From: Ureibacillus thermophilus
GTDB taxonomy: Bacteria > Bacillota > Bacilli > Bacillales_A > Planococcaceae
Assembly: GCF_042657185.1 (NCBI RefSeq)
Contig: NZ_JBHSNN010000002.1
Length of the DNA: 64,000 bases
Strand: one strand, 5' to 3'
Part shown: one piece after another, positions 50,609-61,272 of the stretch
How the letters are laid out: every line of letters starts with the position of its first letter
Numbering within the stretch: position 1 is the first letter of the stretch
Notes under the pieces: generated by a model
What the model was told of the DNA's origin: nothing
Seen by the model: only the letters and a program-made list of their open reading frames with translations
Database searches by the model: none
Made by a program: the position numbers and the translations under genes

Positions 50609-50766
50609 ATTTTCAATGTTTAAGGAAGACATTTTTTTAGAAGAATGACTGGTAGAAAATGAAAAGGTTTTAAATATAAATGGCTCTCTTCAAATTTCAA
50701 TTAGAAATGGACTGAAGAAGGGCAAGTAAAATGGAATTTGAAGCTCTTGAAGGGAGTGAAACAATC

Positions 50767-51288
50767 GTGAATTTAGAATATTTAGTATTAGGTTCTACAG
50801 CAGAAGCAGTTAACCTTGGAGATATTCTTGCGACACTGGTAATCTTCCTCGTTTTAATGGCATTGTTAAAGAAATTTGCTTGGGGTCCATTAATGGGCAT
50901 CATGCAACAACGCGAGGAATTAGTTGCAAGTGAAATTGAAGCGGCTGAAACTGCTCGCAAAGAAGCAGCAAAAACTTTAGAAGAGCAAAAAGCCCTTTTA
51001 AAAGAAGCTCGTACAGAAGCGCAAAAAATTATTGAAAGCGCTAAAAAACAAGCAGAAGCACAACGAGACGAAATCGTGGAAGCAGCTCGCCAAGAAGCAA
51101 ATCGCTTGAAAGAATCTGCTGTTCGTGAAATCGAAACAGAAAAAGAAAAAGCGATCGCTTCATTGCGTGAAGAAGTGGTTTCCCTTTCTGTTCTTGCGGC
51201 ATCCAAAGTGCTTGAAAAAGAAATTTCTGAAGAAGATAACAGCGCATTAATTAAAGAAACGATTGCTAAGGCAGGCGAAGCGAAATGA
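50767..51288 (+). CDS. atpF: ATP synthase subunit b
   Basis: This 173-residue peripheral-stalk subunit has one N-terminal membrane helix (about 15-35, ILATLVIFLVLMALL) and a long charged coiled coil. The GTG at 50767 follows AAGGGAGTG and gives a family-like N-terminus; an ATG at 50731 would add 12 residues. The stop overlaps atpH by four bases (ATGA), so subunits b and delta are coupled. Confidence 0.94.
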   Translation: MNLEYLVLGSTAEAVNLGDILATLVIFLVLMALLKKFAWGPLMGIMQQREELVASEIEAAETARKEAAKTLEEQKALLKEARTEAQKIIESAKKQAEAQRDEIVEAARQEANRLKESAVREIETEKEKAIASLREEVVSLSVLAASKVLEKEISEEDNSALIKETIAKAGEAK

Positions 51289-51827
51289 GTAACTATTCTG
51301 TAGCGAAACGCTATGCCGAGGCATTGTTTGCTGTGGCACAAGAGCAAAATATTGTAAATCAAGTGAATCAAGATCTTCAAGAAATCGCCCAAGTGATCAA
51401 AGAAAATCGCGATTTCCTTGCATTGCTTACAAATCCGAAGTTTTCTTCAGAAAAGAAAAAAGAAATGGTTTCGGAGCTATTTAAAGAAGCCAATCCGATT
51501 TTATTAAACACACTAAAACTTTTAGTGGATAAAAAACGAATGAATGAATTAAAACATATTGCAGAAGCATTTAAAGCGTTGGCAGCAGACGCTCAAGGCA
51601 CTGCGGAAGCTACAGTTTATTCAACTCGCGAATTAACGGAAGAAGAGAAAAAAGACATCTCAACTTCTTTTGCGAAACTTGTTGGCAAAGAGACTCTGAA
51701 CATTACAAATGTAATTGAACCATCCGTGATTGGTGGCGTTCGTGTTCAAATTGGCAACATCATTTTCGATAACACTGTAGCAAGCAAATTAGAAAGTCTC
51801 AGACGCACGTTAGTCGTTAATAATTAG
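51285..51827 (+). CDS. atpH: ATP synthase subunit delta
   Basis: This 180-residue subunit links the peripheral stalk to the F1 head. The N-terminal helical bundle (about 1-105) starts SNYSVAKRYAEALFAVAQE. The C-terminal part ends with the conserved VIGGVRVQIGNIIFDNTVASKLESLRR. The start overlaps atpF, and atpA begins 20 bases after the stop. Confidence 0.96.
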   Translation: MSNYSVAKRYAEALFAVAQEQNIVNQVNQDLQEIAQVIKENRDFLALLTNPKFSSEKKKEMVSELFKEANPILLNTLKLLVDKKRMNELKHIAEAFKALAADAQGTAEATVYSTRELTEEEKKDISTSFAKLVGKETLNITNVIEPSVIGGVRVQIGNIIFDNTVASKLESLRRTLVVNN

Positions 51828-51847
51828 AAAAGTGAGAGGTGACATTC

Positions 51848-53359
51848 ATGAGCATCAAGGCTGAAGAAATCAGCGCTCTGTTAAGAAAGCAGATTGAAAA
51901 CTACCAATCTGAATTAGAAGTTAACGAAGTTGGTACTGTAATCACTGTTGGTGACGGTATCGCACGCGCTCATGGCCTCGACAACTGTATGGCAGGAGAA
52001 CTTGTTGAGTTCGAAAATGGTGTAATGGGTATGGCTCAAAACCTAGAAGAAGGCAACGTCGGTATCGTTATTCTAGGTAACTACCTTGGCATCAAAGAAG
52101 GCGATACAGTTCGTCGCACAGGTCGTATTATGGAAGTTCCAGTCGGCGAAGAATTAATTGGTCGTGTCGTAAACCCACTTGGTATGCCAGTGGATGGAAA
52201 AGGACCTATCAATACAACAAAAACTCGTCCAGTAGAAAGCCCAGCTTTCGGCGTTATGGCTCGTAAATCCGTTCATGAACCATTACAAACGGGTATCAAA
52301 GCCATTGACGCATTAGTGCCAATCGGACGTGGTCAACGTGAGTTAATCATCGGTGACCGTCAAACAGGTAAAACATCAATTGCAATCGACACAATCTTGA
52401 ACCAAGCTGACCAAAATATGATTTGTATCTATGTAGCAATCGGTCAGAAAGAATCTACAGTTCGTACAGTTGTTGAAACACTTCGCAAACACGGTGCGTT
52501 AGATTACTCCATCGTTGTAACAGCATCAGCTTCTCAACCAGCACCACTATTATACTTAGCTCCATATGCTGGGGTTTCAATGGCTGAATACTTCATGTTA
52601 CAAGGTAAACACGTGTTAATCGTGTACGATGATTTATCTAAACAAGCAGCAGCTTACCGTGAGCTTTCATTGCTATTACGTCGTCCACCAGGTCGTGAAG
52701 CTTACCCAGGTGACGTATTCTACTTGCACAGCCGTCTACTTGAACGCGCTGCAAAATTAAGCGACGCAATGGGTGCAGGTTCAATCACAGCACTTCCATT
52801 CGTTGAAACACAAGCAGGGGATATTTCTGCATACATCCCAACAAACGTAATCTCTATCACAGACGGACAAATCTTCTTACAATCTGACCTATTCCACTCA
52901 GGTGTACGTCCAGCGATCAACGCCGGTTTATCCGTATCCCGCGTTGGTGGTGCTGCGCAAATCAAAGCGATGAAAAAAGTTGCCGGTACACTTCGCCTTG
53001 ACTTGGCTGCGTACCGTGAACTTGAAGCATTCGCTCAATTCGGTTCAGATTTGGATAAAGCAACACTTCAAAAACTTGAACGTGGTAAACGTACAGTTGA
53101 AGTATTGAAACAAGACTTGAACAAACCAATTAAAGTAGAATATCAAGTTATGATTATCTACGCTCTAACTCGCGGTTACTTAGACGATATTCCAGTAAAA
53201 GATATCCGTCGCTTCGAAAACGAGTTATACAGCTGGTTAGATGTAAACCACACTCACATTTTAGAGCATATTCGTACTACGAAAGATCTTCCATCTGACG
53301 AAGATATGCATGCAGCTCTTACTGAATTCAAAAAACAATTTGCTAAATCAGAAGAATGA
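51848..53359 (+). CDS. atpA: ATP synthase subunit alpha
   Basis: This 503-residue non-catalytic nucleotide-binding subunit of F1 has a beta-barrel domain (1-95), a nucleotide domain with Walker A GDRQTGKTS near 169-177, and a C-terminal helical domain. The PPGREAYPGDVFYLHSRLLERAAK motif is typical. ATG 51848 follows GAGAGGTGA. Codon use shows many GTA/GAA/CGT codons, as in highly expressed genes. Confidence 0.98.
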   Translation: MSIKAEEISALLRKQIENYQSELEVNEVGTVITVGDGIARAHGLDNCMAGELVEFENGVMGMAQNLEEGNVGIVILGNYLGIKEGDTVRRTGRIMEVPVGEELIGRVVNPLGMPVDGKGPINTTKTRPVESPAFGVMARKSVHEPLQTGIKAIDALVPIGRGQRELIIGDRQTGKTSIAIDTILNQADQNMICIYVAIGQKESTVRTVVETLRKHGALDYSIVVTASASQPAPLLYLAPYAGVSMAEYFMLQGKHVLIVYDDLSKQAAAYRELSLLLRRPPGREAYPGDVFYLHSRLLERAAKLSDAMGAGSITALPFVETQAGDISAYIPTNVISITDGQIFLQSDLFHSGVRPAINAGLSVSRVGGAAQIKAMKKVAGTLRLDLAAYRELEAFAQFGSDLDKATLQKLERGKRTVEVLKQDLNKPIKVEYQVMIIYALTRGYLDDIPVKDIRRFENELYSWLDVNHTHILEHIRTTKDLPSDEDMHAALTEFKKQFAKSEE

Positions 53360-53441
53360 TTCTTTCAGCTTTGCTGCTGAAAGATCTTCTGATGATGAGT
53401 AGCACGAATGATGACTAAAATGAAAAGGTGGTGAAATACCA

Positions 53442-54308
53442 GTGGCAAGAAGTTTGCGCGATATTAAAAATCGAATCAACTCAACGCGTAAAACAGGGCA
53501 CATTACAAAAGCGATGCAAATGGTGTCTGCTGCGAAACGGACAAAAGCGGAAGAAAACGCCAAAGCTTACGTTCCTTACATGGATAAAGTACAGGACGTG
53601 GTTGCATCCATCGCTAGCGGCTCATCTGATGTCACACATCCAATGCTAGTCGCACGCCCTGTGAAGAAGACGGGTTATATCATTATCGGTTCTGACCGCG
53701 GTTTAGCTGGACCATATAACTCAAACGTGATTCGTGAATTGGCACGTGTAGTCGAAGAACGTCATAAATCCAATGACGAGTTTGTGATTTTCACAATTGG
53801 TCGTGTACCTACAGAATACTTTAAAAAACGTGGGTATAACGTAATTGATAGCGTTGTCGGCCTTCCTGACCAACCATCATTCTCCCAAATTAAACAAATC
53901 GCTCGTAAAGCTGTTGGTATGTTCGCTGATGGTACATATGATGAACTTTATATGTACTACAACCACTATGTGAGCGTCATTTCACAAGTCGTAACAGAGA
54001 AAAAAGTATTGCCGATTACGGATTTAGCACCAGCAACTGAAGGGCTTCAAGCAACTTATGAGTTCGAACCAAATCCGGAAGCTATTTTGGAAGTTCTCTT
54101 GCCTCAATATGCTGAAAGCTTAATTTACGGTGCGTTGCTTGATGCGAAAGCAAGTGAACATGCGGCTCGTATGACAGCTATGAAAACGGCGACAGATAAT
54201 GCGAATGAACTTGTTAAAACACTTACACTCGAATACAACCGTGCTCGTCAAGCATCAATCACTCAAGAAATTACAGAAATTGTCAGCGGAGCAGAAGCCA
54301 TCCAATAG
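53442..54308 (+). CDS. atpG: ATP synthase subunit gamma
   Basis: This 288-residue central rotor shaft has an N-terminal helix ARSLRDIKNRINSTRKTGHITKAM and a C-terminal helix MTAMKTATDNANELVKTLTLEYNRARQASIT that form the coiled coil inside the alpha3beta3 ring. It starts at GTG 53442 after AAGGTGG. Confidence 0.97.
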   Translation: MARSLRDIKNRINSTRKTGHITKAMQMVSAAKRTKAEENAKAYVPYMDKVQDVVASIASGSSDVTHPMLVARPVKKTGYIIIGSDRGLAGPYNSNVIRELARVVEERHKSNDEFVIFTIGRVPTEYFKKRGYNVIDSVVGLPDQPSFSQIKQIARKAVGMFADGTYDELYMYYNHYVSVISQVVTEKKVLPITDLAPATEGLQATYEFEPNPEAILEVLLPQYAESLIYGALLDAKASEHAARMTAMKTATDNANELVKTLTLEYNRARQASITQEITEIVSGAEAIQ

Positions 54309-54313
54309 GCTAG

Positions 54314-55771
<1,458 letters not shown>

Positions 55772-55796
55772 TGTTACGGACGGAGGAGGAAAAAAT

Positions 55797-56204
55797 ATGA
55801 AGACAGTTCAAGTCAATATTGTCACTCCGGACGGCCCAGTATACGATTCAGAAATCGCAATGGTCATTGCAAAAACTGTTTCTGGAGATATCGGTATCCT
55901 TCCAGGTCATATTCCTTTAGTGGCGCCGCTTCAAATTAGTGCGGTAAAACTAAAGCTTGCAGACGGTTCGCAAAAAGTAGTAGCCGTTAGCGGTGGCTTT
56001 ATTGAAGTTCGTCCAGATAAAATTTCAATTCTCGCTCCTTCTGCTGAAGTGGCTGAGAACATTGATCTCGCTCGTGCTCAAGCAGCGAAGAAAAGAGCGG
56101 AAGAACGTCTTCAAAGCAAGTCCGATGATATTGATTTCAAACGGGCTGAATTAGCTTTGAAACGTGCAATCAATCGCATCAACGTTTATGAGGGCAGAGT
56201 TTAA
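55797..56204 (+). CDS. atpC: ATP synthase subunit epsilon
   Basis: This 135-residue rotor subunit has an N-terminal beta sandwich (about 1-85, VQVNIVTPDGPVYDSE and GDIGILPGHIPLV) and a C-terminal helical hairpin that regulates ATP hydrolysis. GGAGGAGG precedes the ATG. A terminator follows, closing the atp operon. Confidence 0.97.
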   Translation: MKTVQVNIVTPDGPVYDSEIAMVIAKTVSGDIGILPGHIPLVAPLQISAVKLKLADGSQKVVAVSGGFIEVRPDKISILAPSAEVAENIDLARAQAAKKRAEERLQSKSDDIDFKRAELALKRAINRINVYEGRV

Positions 56205-56211
56205 GAAATTA

Positions 56212-56237
56212 GCGGGCAGTACAACTGTCCGCTTTTT
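56212..56237 (+). terminator. atp operon terminator
   Basis: GCGGGCAGT (56212-56220) pairs with ACTGTCCGC (56224-56232), one G-T wobble, followed by five T. Confidence 0.9.
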
Positions 56238-56338
56238 CTATCATTTATAGTGGAAGGATTTTACTAGAAATGTTTTCGAAATATTTCACATAATGGAAAG
56301 TTTGTATATTTTTTATTAAAATAAAGGAGGCGCGCATT

Positions 56339-56584
56339 ATGGATGTTTATCAAACTATGGGTGTACAAGCTGCGATCGGGATTTTTTCACATATTCTTTT
56401 TATAGTCATTGCTTTTTATGCGCTGCAGGCTGTTCGAATAGAAGTAGTTTTTAAAAAAGGGAAAACTTTTCAAATCCAGCTCATGTATATCTTGCTAAGC
56501 ATTGTTTTGGGATACACAGTATCAAATTTCTTTCTAGATTTTACAGGTTTATCTCAACGATTGCCGTATATCTTTTCAAAGTAG
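56339..56584 (+). CDS. ywzB: DUF1146 family membrane protein (YwzB-like)
   Basis: This 81-residue protein has two hydrophobic helices (about 12-30 and 45-66) separated by a basic stretch with FKKGKTFQIQ. It resembles YwzB of B. subtilis, in the same place between atpC and murAA. The function is unknown. AAGGAGG precedes the ATG by 9 bases. Confidence 0.85.
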   Translation: MDVYQTMGVQAAIGIFSHILFIVIAFYALQAVRIEVVFKKGKTFQIQLMYILLSIVLGYTVSNFFLDFTGLSQRLPYIFSK

Positions 56585-56978
56585 TTCATCGTTCTTAGGT
56601 TATGTCCATTAGCAGCAAAGAAGAATTTGTACATCACCTCAATAGTTATATGGTTTGTAAGGGCAAATGACAAATTTAGTTTCTTTTGTCGTTACAACAC
56701 ATATATCTTGTTATTTCCTGGGCAATCCTGTAGATATTTGCAACAATAAAGACATTGAAATATGAAAAAGTTAGTAATTTTAGACGTTTCTTTACAATTC
56801 ACCATAATTCCCCATTCTGCGTAATATATAATTGTAGATGAATGTTGAAAAATATTTGAAATTAGTATTTTTAGTCACTTGTAAATTTGAGGTTAAAGCA
56901 TTACTATTGATATGGTTTGCTTTTTTAGTGGCTAATTGCTGAAGACATCTTTGGATAATGGATTCGGAGGGACGATTT
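56585..56978. other. Intergenic region before murAA
   Basis: These 394 bases of AT-rich DNA show no convincing ORF, hairpin or named RNA. The B. subtilis neighbour ywmB is not present here. The last 20 bases hold the murAA ribosome binding site GGAGG (56966-56970). Confidence 0.5.
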
Positions 56979-58301
56979 GTGGAGAAGATGATTGTTACAG
57001 GAGGCCGAAGATTACAAGGAAAAGTTAAAATAGAAGGGGCTAAAAATGCTGTATTACCTATTTTAACTGCTTCTTTGTTAGCTTCTAAGAATGCCAGTAT
57101 AATAAAAGACGTCCCAAATTTAGCGGATGTTCATACAATAAATGCAGTATTAAAAAGTTTAAATACGGAAGTACAATATGACGTTGAAAATAAGGAAATT
57201 CGTATAAATGCGGAAAAACCTTTATTGAGTGAAGCACCCTTTGATTATGTCAGTAAAATGCGCGCCTCCATTTTAGTAATGGGATCGCTGCTGGCACGCA
57301 ATGGTTATGCACGTGTTGCAATGCCGGGTGGTTGTGCAATTGGTTCTCGGCCAATTGAGCTGCATTTAAAAGGTTTTGAAGCAATGGGCGCAAAAATTTC
57401 CACTGGCCATGGATATGTGGAAGCAAAAGTCCAAGACCGTTTAAAGGGAGCAAACATCTATTTAGATTTTCCAAGCGTTGGCGCAACAGAAAATATTATG
57501 ACAGCTGCAGCGCTTGCAGAAGGAACGACAGTCATTGAAAATGCAGCAAAAGAGCCGGAAATTGTAGATTTGGCGAATTTCATTAATAAAATGGGCGGTC
57601 GTGTCACGGGGGCAGGAACGGACACAATCCGCATTGATGGTGTAAAAGAATTGCATGGTGCCACACATCATGTCATACCCGACCGGATTGAAGCAGGAAC
57701 ATTTATGGTCGCAGCAGCAATTACACGAGGAGATGTTTTAATCGAAAATGTGATTCCGGAACATTTGACGGCATTAATGGCAAAAATGCGTGAAATGGGC
57801 GTGGAAATTACGGAAGAAGGAAATGGAATTCGAGTTCGTGCAAACAATCCATTGAAAGCTGTTGATGTGAAAACGATGCCATATCCAGGTTTCCCTACAG
57901 ATATGCAGGCGCAAATGATGGCATTGATGTTGACGGCACAAGGAACGAGTATTATTACAGAAACGGTATTTGAAAATCGGTTTATGCATGCGGAAGAGTT
58001 CCGACGCATGAATGCAGCATTGAAAATTGAAGGCCGTTCAGCGTTTGTGGAAGGACCTGTGAAATTGCAAGGTGCAGAAGTGGCAGCAACCGATTTGCGA
58101 GCAGCAGCAGCGTTAATTTTGGCTGGCTTAGCAACTGAAGGGGTCACTCGTGTAACGAAATTGCATCATCTAGATCGGGGATACGTAGACTTTGAGAAGA
58201 AATTGCGTGCACTTGGGGCGAATATTGAACGCGTTTCTAGCGATGAGGAAGTAGTTTCAGAGAAATTGAATGTTGCTAAAGAAACTACATTGAACGTGTA
58301 A
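56979..58301 (+). CDS. murAA: UDP-N-acetylglucosamine 1-carboxyvinyltransferase (MurAA type)
   Basis: This 440-residue main MurA enzyme starts peptidoglycan synthesis from UDP-GlcNAc and PEP. The conserved KIEGAKNAVLPIL and the active-site Cys119 in GGCAIGSRPIELH are present. The GTG at 56979 lies 8 bases after GGAGG; a start at 56958 would overlap the ribosome binding site and is rejected. The C-terminus carries about 20 extra residues. The paralogue is at 28810. Position before spoIID-spoIIQ matches B. subtilis. Confidence 0.95.
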   Translation: MEKMIVTGGRRLQGKVKIEGAKNAVLPILTASLLASKNASIIKDVPNLADVHTINAVLKSLNTEVQYDVENKEIRINAEKPLLSEAPFDYVSKMRASILVMGSLLARNGYARVAMPGGCAIGSRPIELHLKGFEAMGAKISTGHGYVEAKVQDRLKGANIYLDFPSVGATENIMTAAALAEGTTVIENAAKEPEIVDLANFINKMGGRVTGAGTDTIRIDGVKELHGATHHVIPDRIEAGTFMVAAAITRGDVLIENVIPEHLTALMAKMREMGVEITEEGNGIRVRANNPLKAVDVKTMPYPGFPTDMQAQMMALMLTAQGTSIITETVFENRFMHAEEFRRMNAALKIEGRSAFVEGPVKLQGAEVAATDLRAAAALILAGLATEGVTRVTKLHHLDRGYVDFEKKLRALGANIERVSSDEEVVSEKLNVAKETTLNV

Positions 58302-58397
58302 TAAGAGGAAATCTTGGCAACTTGATTTTTCATCAAAGTGGGATTGCTCTATTTTCTACTGTACCATATGATAAGTGCGTTTGAATTATTCATTCAC

Positions 58398-58438
58398 AAA
58401 ACGACAAAATCTTGCTTTCAGGGTTTTGTCGTTTTTTT
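58398..58438 (+). terminator. murAA terminator
   Basis: AAACGACAAAA (58398-58408) pairs with TTTTGTCGTTT (58424-58434) around a 15-base loop, with the T-run continuing. Confidence 0.9.
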
Positions 58439-58478
58439 GTGTAAGAAGAGATGGATTTAGGATCGGATGAAGGGGAAA

Positions 58479-58641
58479 ATCGCCAACTTCGAGGATCTAA
58501 TCACCAAGGCGAAAAAATTGAGATCCATAAGCACGATAATCGCCAGAGAGAAAGAAAGAATCGCCAAAACTAGAAACATTATCGCCAGAGCCAAAAAACG
58601 CCTTCCAAGAGCATCGATAATCGCAAAGAAGCAATCATATG
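58479..58641. repeat. Degenerate tandem array with ATCGCC core, 21/39-bp periods
   Basis: ATCGCCA or close variants start at 58479, 58500, 58539, 58560, 58581 and 58620, giving spacings of 21, 39, 21, 21 and 39 bases. The two 39-bp units end alike (GCACGATA, GCATCGATA). All spacings are multiples of three, so short ORFs stay open on both strands, but none is credible. The core differs from the TTAGTGCG family, so this is a second repeat family. It lies between the murAA terminator and spoIID. Confidence 0.75.
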
Positions 58642-58726
58642 TGCCAATCTGAAACCTCAAAACCTCAAACTAAAAAAACGGCTCAAAAAAGATATATTTC
58701 CCCGGTTCCAATCATAAGTAATATGT

Positions 58727-59677
58727 ATGAAACAAATAAAAAATCACAAAAACATAGCAGCCATTTTTTCAATTACATTATTTATCTCGATTCTATTTTT
58801 CTTCCCGTTTTTCTTCAAAAATTCCGAGAAAACTTTGAAGGAAGTTTCGGGGCCATTAGTGACTATGGAAGATTGCAATATTTTCATCCGCATTACCGGC
58901 CAAGAAGATTCGATTCCTCTTGAAGAATACGTCGTTGGAGTAGTTGCCGCTGAAATGCCGGCAAGCTTTCATTTAGAAGCCTTGAAAGCTCAAGCCATTG
59001 CCGCAAGAACATATGTATTAAAATCCACCAATTATGGCCAAACGCCAATTGAACCAACTGTGTTAAGACAAGTATTTTATGATGAGGATACGCGAAAATC
59101 CAATTGGCAAGCCACCTTTGAAGAAAATGAGGGAAAAATCAGGGAAGCCGTAGAAAGTACGAAAGGAGAAGTGCTGAAATATAACGGAGAACTGATTACT
59201 GCCATGTTTCATTCCATGAGCAACGGCCGGACGGAAAGCGCCAAAAATTATAGCGGCGTCGATTTACCTTATCTCCAATCTGTTGTCAGTGCGGATTTTC
59301 AAACAGAAAATTACGTTGTGAAAAAAAAATGGACATTGGATGAATGGAACCGCCTACTCAAAGTGAATATGACGCTTGATGATATCAAAAAAATCCGTAC
59401 AAAACTTAATAACACTGGGAGGGTAGAAAAAGTTATTTTTGGCACGAACGAGTGGACAGGGCGTGAATTTCGAGATTTGCTTGATTTGCGTTCAACGGAT
59501 TTTACGATTGCAGTCGTCAATAACAAAATTGAAATTACGACAGAAGGCTACGGACACGGTGTCGGGATGAGCCAATATGGAGCGGATGCAATGGCAAAGC
59601 AAGGAAGAACCGCCCATCAAATCCTTGCCCATTATTACAAAGACACAACGATTGAAAAAATGATGTGCACAAAATAA
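58727..59677 (+). CDS. spoIID: Stage II sporulation protein D (peptidoglycan hydrolase)
   Basis: This 316-residue mother-cell membrane protein works with SpoIIM and SpoIIP in engulfment. A membrane anchor lies at about 10-30. The lytic-transglycosylase domain contains VVGVVAAEMPASFHLEALKAQAIAARTYV, with the catalytic glutamate in AAEM. The closing motif is GYGHGVGMSQYGADAMA. No good ribosome binding site lies before the ATG at 58727, which is unusual. A sigma-E type promoter is expected, but none is clear. Position before spoIIQ is conserved. Confidence 0.92.
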   Translation: MKQIKNHKNIAAIFSITLFISILFFFPFFFKNSEKTLKEVSGPLVTMEDCNIFIRITGQEDSIPLEEYVVGVVAAEMPASFHLEALKAQAIAARTYVLKSTNYGQTPIEPTVLRQVFYDEDTRKSNWQATFEENEGKIREAVESTKGEVLKYNGELITAMFHSMSNGRTESAKNYSGVDLPYLQSVVSADFQTENYVVKKKWTLDEWNRLLKVNMTLDDIKKIRTKLNNTGRVEKVIFGTNEWTGREFRDLLDLRSTDFTIAVVNNKIEITTEGYGHGVGMSQYGADAMAKQGRTAHQILAHYYKDTTIEKMMCTK

Positions 59678-59799
59678 TTCTTACAGCACACAAATCGTAC
59701 GTTTGAAAAAATAGTATGCAAAAAAATAGTGAAAATTTCCAAAAAAGTTGTTTAGAAATTCCAAAACTTGTTCATCCTTCATATTGAGGTGATGAACAA

Positions 59800-60465
59800 A
59801 TGAGAGAAGACCAAAACAAACAAAATAACACTTCTCAAAAACTAAAAAAATGGCAACAACAACCTTGGTTTTGGCCGGCAATATATGGGGGCATGGCAGC
59901 AGTACTCATTGGGTTAATTGTTACTTATTCTGTAATCACAAGCGAAGATAAGAGCGAAACGGTGAATGAACCAGTAGTACAGGAAAAAGAATCTCCAATC
60001 ATTGAAACCAATGCGCAAACGGAAACACTCAAATATCCATTCGCCGAAAATCAACTTGAAAATGCAAAAGTATTACAAGATTTCTATGACATCAACGCAG
60101 ATGCTGAAACTCGTGAAAATGCGCTTCTTGTATTCGATCAAACATTCACAACATCATCCGGAATTTCAATTTCCATCAACAACGAACCGTTTGAAGTACT
60201 CGCTGCAATGAGCGGTGAAGTAAAAGAAGTGAAACTAGATGCGTTCACTGGCAACAAGATTGTCATCGCCCACCCGAACGGAATGGAAACACACTATAGC
60301 TCCGTGGCGGACATCCTTGTCAAAGAAGGCGATAAAGTAGAACAAGGACAACCGATTGCAACATCTACAGAAAATGATTGGAATCCAACTGCCGGCATCC
60401 ATCTTCACTTTGAAGTATTAGAAGACGGTAAAAACGTCAACCCAAGAAATTATTTAAGCTTCTAA
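59800..60465 (+). CDS. spoIIQ: Forespore membrane protein SpoIIQ
   Basis: This 221-residue protein forms the forespore side of the SpoIIQ-SpoIIIAH channel across the engulfing membranes. A cytosolic basic N-terminus precedes one membrane helix (about 25-47) and an acidic linker. The LytM/M23 domain (about 110-215) keeps HLHFEV but lacks the histidine and aspartate expected in the first zinc motif, where it reads TTSSGISIS, so it is probably not an active peptidase. GAGGTG lies before the ATG. It is shorter than the 283-residue B. subtilis protein. Confidence 0.88.
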   Translation: MREDQNKQNNTSQKLKKWQQQPWFWPAIYGGMAAVLIGLIVTYSVITSEDKSETVNEPVVQEKESPIIETNAQTETLKYPFAENQLENAKVLQDFYDINADAETRENALLVFDQTFTTSSGISISINNEPFEVLAAMSGEVKEVKLDAFTGNKIVIAHPNGMETHYSSVADILVKEGDKVEQGQPIATSTENDWNPTAGIHLHFEVLEDGKNVNPRNYLSF

Positions 60466-60471
60466 CAAATG

Positions 60472-60519
60472 AAAGCGCAGCCTGAATGGAAAAATCCCGA
60501 CTTTTCAGGCTGCGCTTTT
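60472..60519. terminator. spoIIQ terminator
   Basis: AAAGCGCAGCCTGAA (60472-60486) pairs perfectly with TTCAGGCTGCGCTTT (60504-60518). The 15-bp stem has short A/T flanks and can work in both directions. Confidence 0.88.
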
Positions 60520-60690
60520 GACTTTCCTAGGAAAAAAAGTTCTGAAAATGTTGGAAGATACATATGGTGAATAAACGTTAAATCGCTGATTGCAAACGTC
60601 AATGAAATAAATGTATCAGAAAAACATCGAAATAGATTGTTTATTGTAGGCAAAACTGCACTTCTTAGATCCGAGAGAAAGGAAGAGAAC

Positions 60691-60948
60691 GTGCACGAGC
60701 ACATTCGGCACCGTTGTGTACAACTGGGAAAGCTGCTTGTGGAGACGGGCGAGACGGTTAGAGTCCTTGCGAAGATGACAGGATATTCCAAGAGTACGGT
60801 GCACAAAGACTTAACAGAGCGCTTACAATTAGTGAATGAAGAATTAGCGAAAGAAGTGAGAGAAATATTAGCCTACCACAAATCCGTTCGTCATTTGCGA
60901 GGGGGAGAGGCGACACGTAGAAAGTGGCAGTCCCAAAAAAAACAGTGA
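60691..60948 (+). CDS. spoIIID: Stage III sporulation protein D, transcriptional regulator
   Basis: This 85-residue DNA-binding protein activates and represses mother-cell genes in the sigma-E to sigma-K switch. The helix-turn-helix VRVLAKMTGYSKSTVHKDLT (about 26-45) and the C-terminal YHKSVRHLRGGEATRRK region that also contacts DNA are clear. GTG 60691 follows AAAGGAAGAG by 4-8 bases; a longer upstream frame lacks a site. Length is slightly less than the 93 residues in B. subtilis. Confidence 0.93.
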   Translation: MHEHIRHRCVQLGKLLVETGETVRVLAKMTGYSKSTVHKDLTERLQLVNEELAKEVREILAYHKSVRHLRGGEATRRKWQSQKKQ

Positions 60949-60999
60949 AAAGGCATTTGGTTTGGCTTTGTCCCAAAGTCAGGCTGAATGCTTTTTCAT
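60947..60999 (+). terminator. spoIIID terminator
   Basis: GAAAAGGCATT (60947-60957) pairs with AATGCTTTTTC (60987-60997), with inner pairing of GGCTTTG and CAAAGTC. The remaining bases to 61272 hold only AT-rich promoter-like sequence for mbl. Confidence 0.7.
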
Positions 61000-61272
61000 T
61001 TCCTTTCTGTGAAAAAGTTTGTGAAGCTGCCTAGAAAGTAGCAAAATCATCGATTCGTTACATTGATAGAAAGAATGTTTGAAAAATTGTCAAAGGAACA
61101 TAGAAGAGGGATTTTGAATGAGTTGTAGAATAATGTTGAAAGACGCTAAAAACTCCGATAATTAAGATGTAAATAAAACTTTATTATGATAAAATATTCT
61201 AGATAAAATGTATAAATTATGAACGTAGTAGTAATGGAGTCGCAACATTTCGGAAGGAGAAATTAGATTATT

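Noticed and set aside
58467..58652. 61-codon ORFs on both strands near 58.5 kb
   Set aside because: They result from repeat spacings being multiples of three; no ribosome binding site on either strand.
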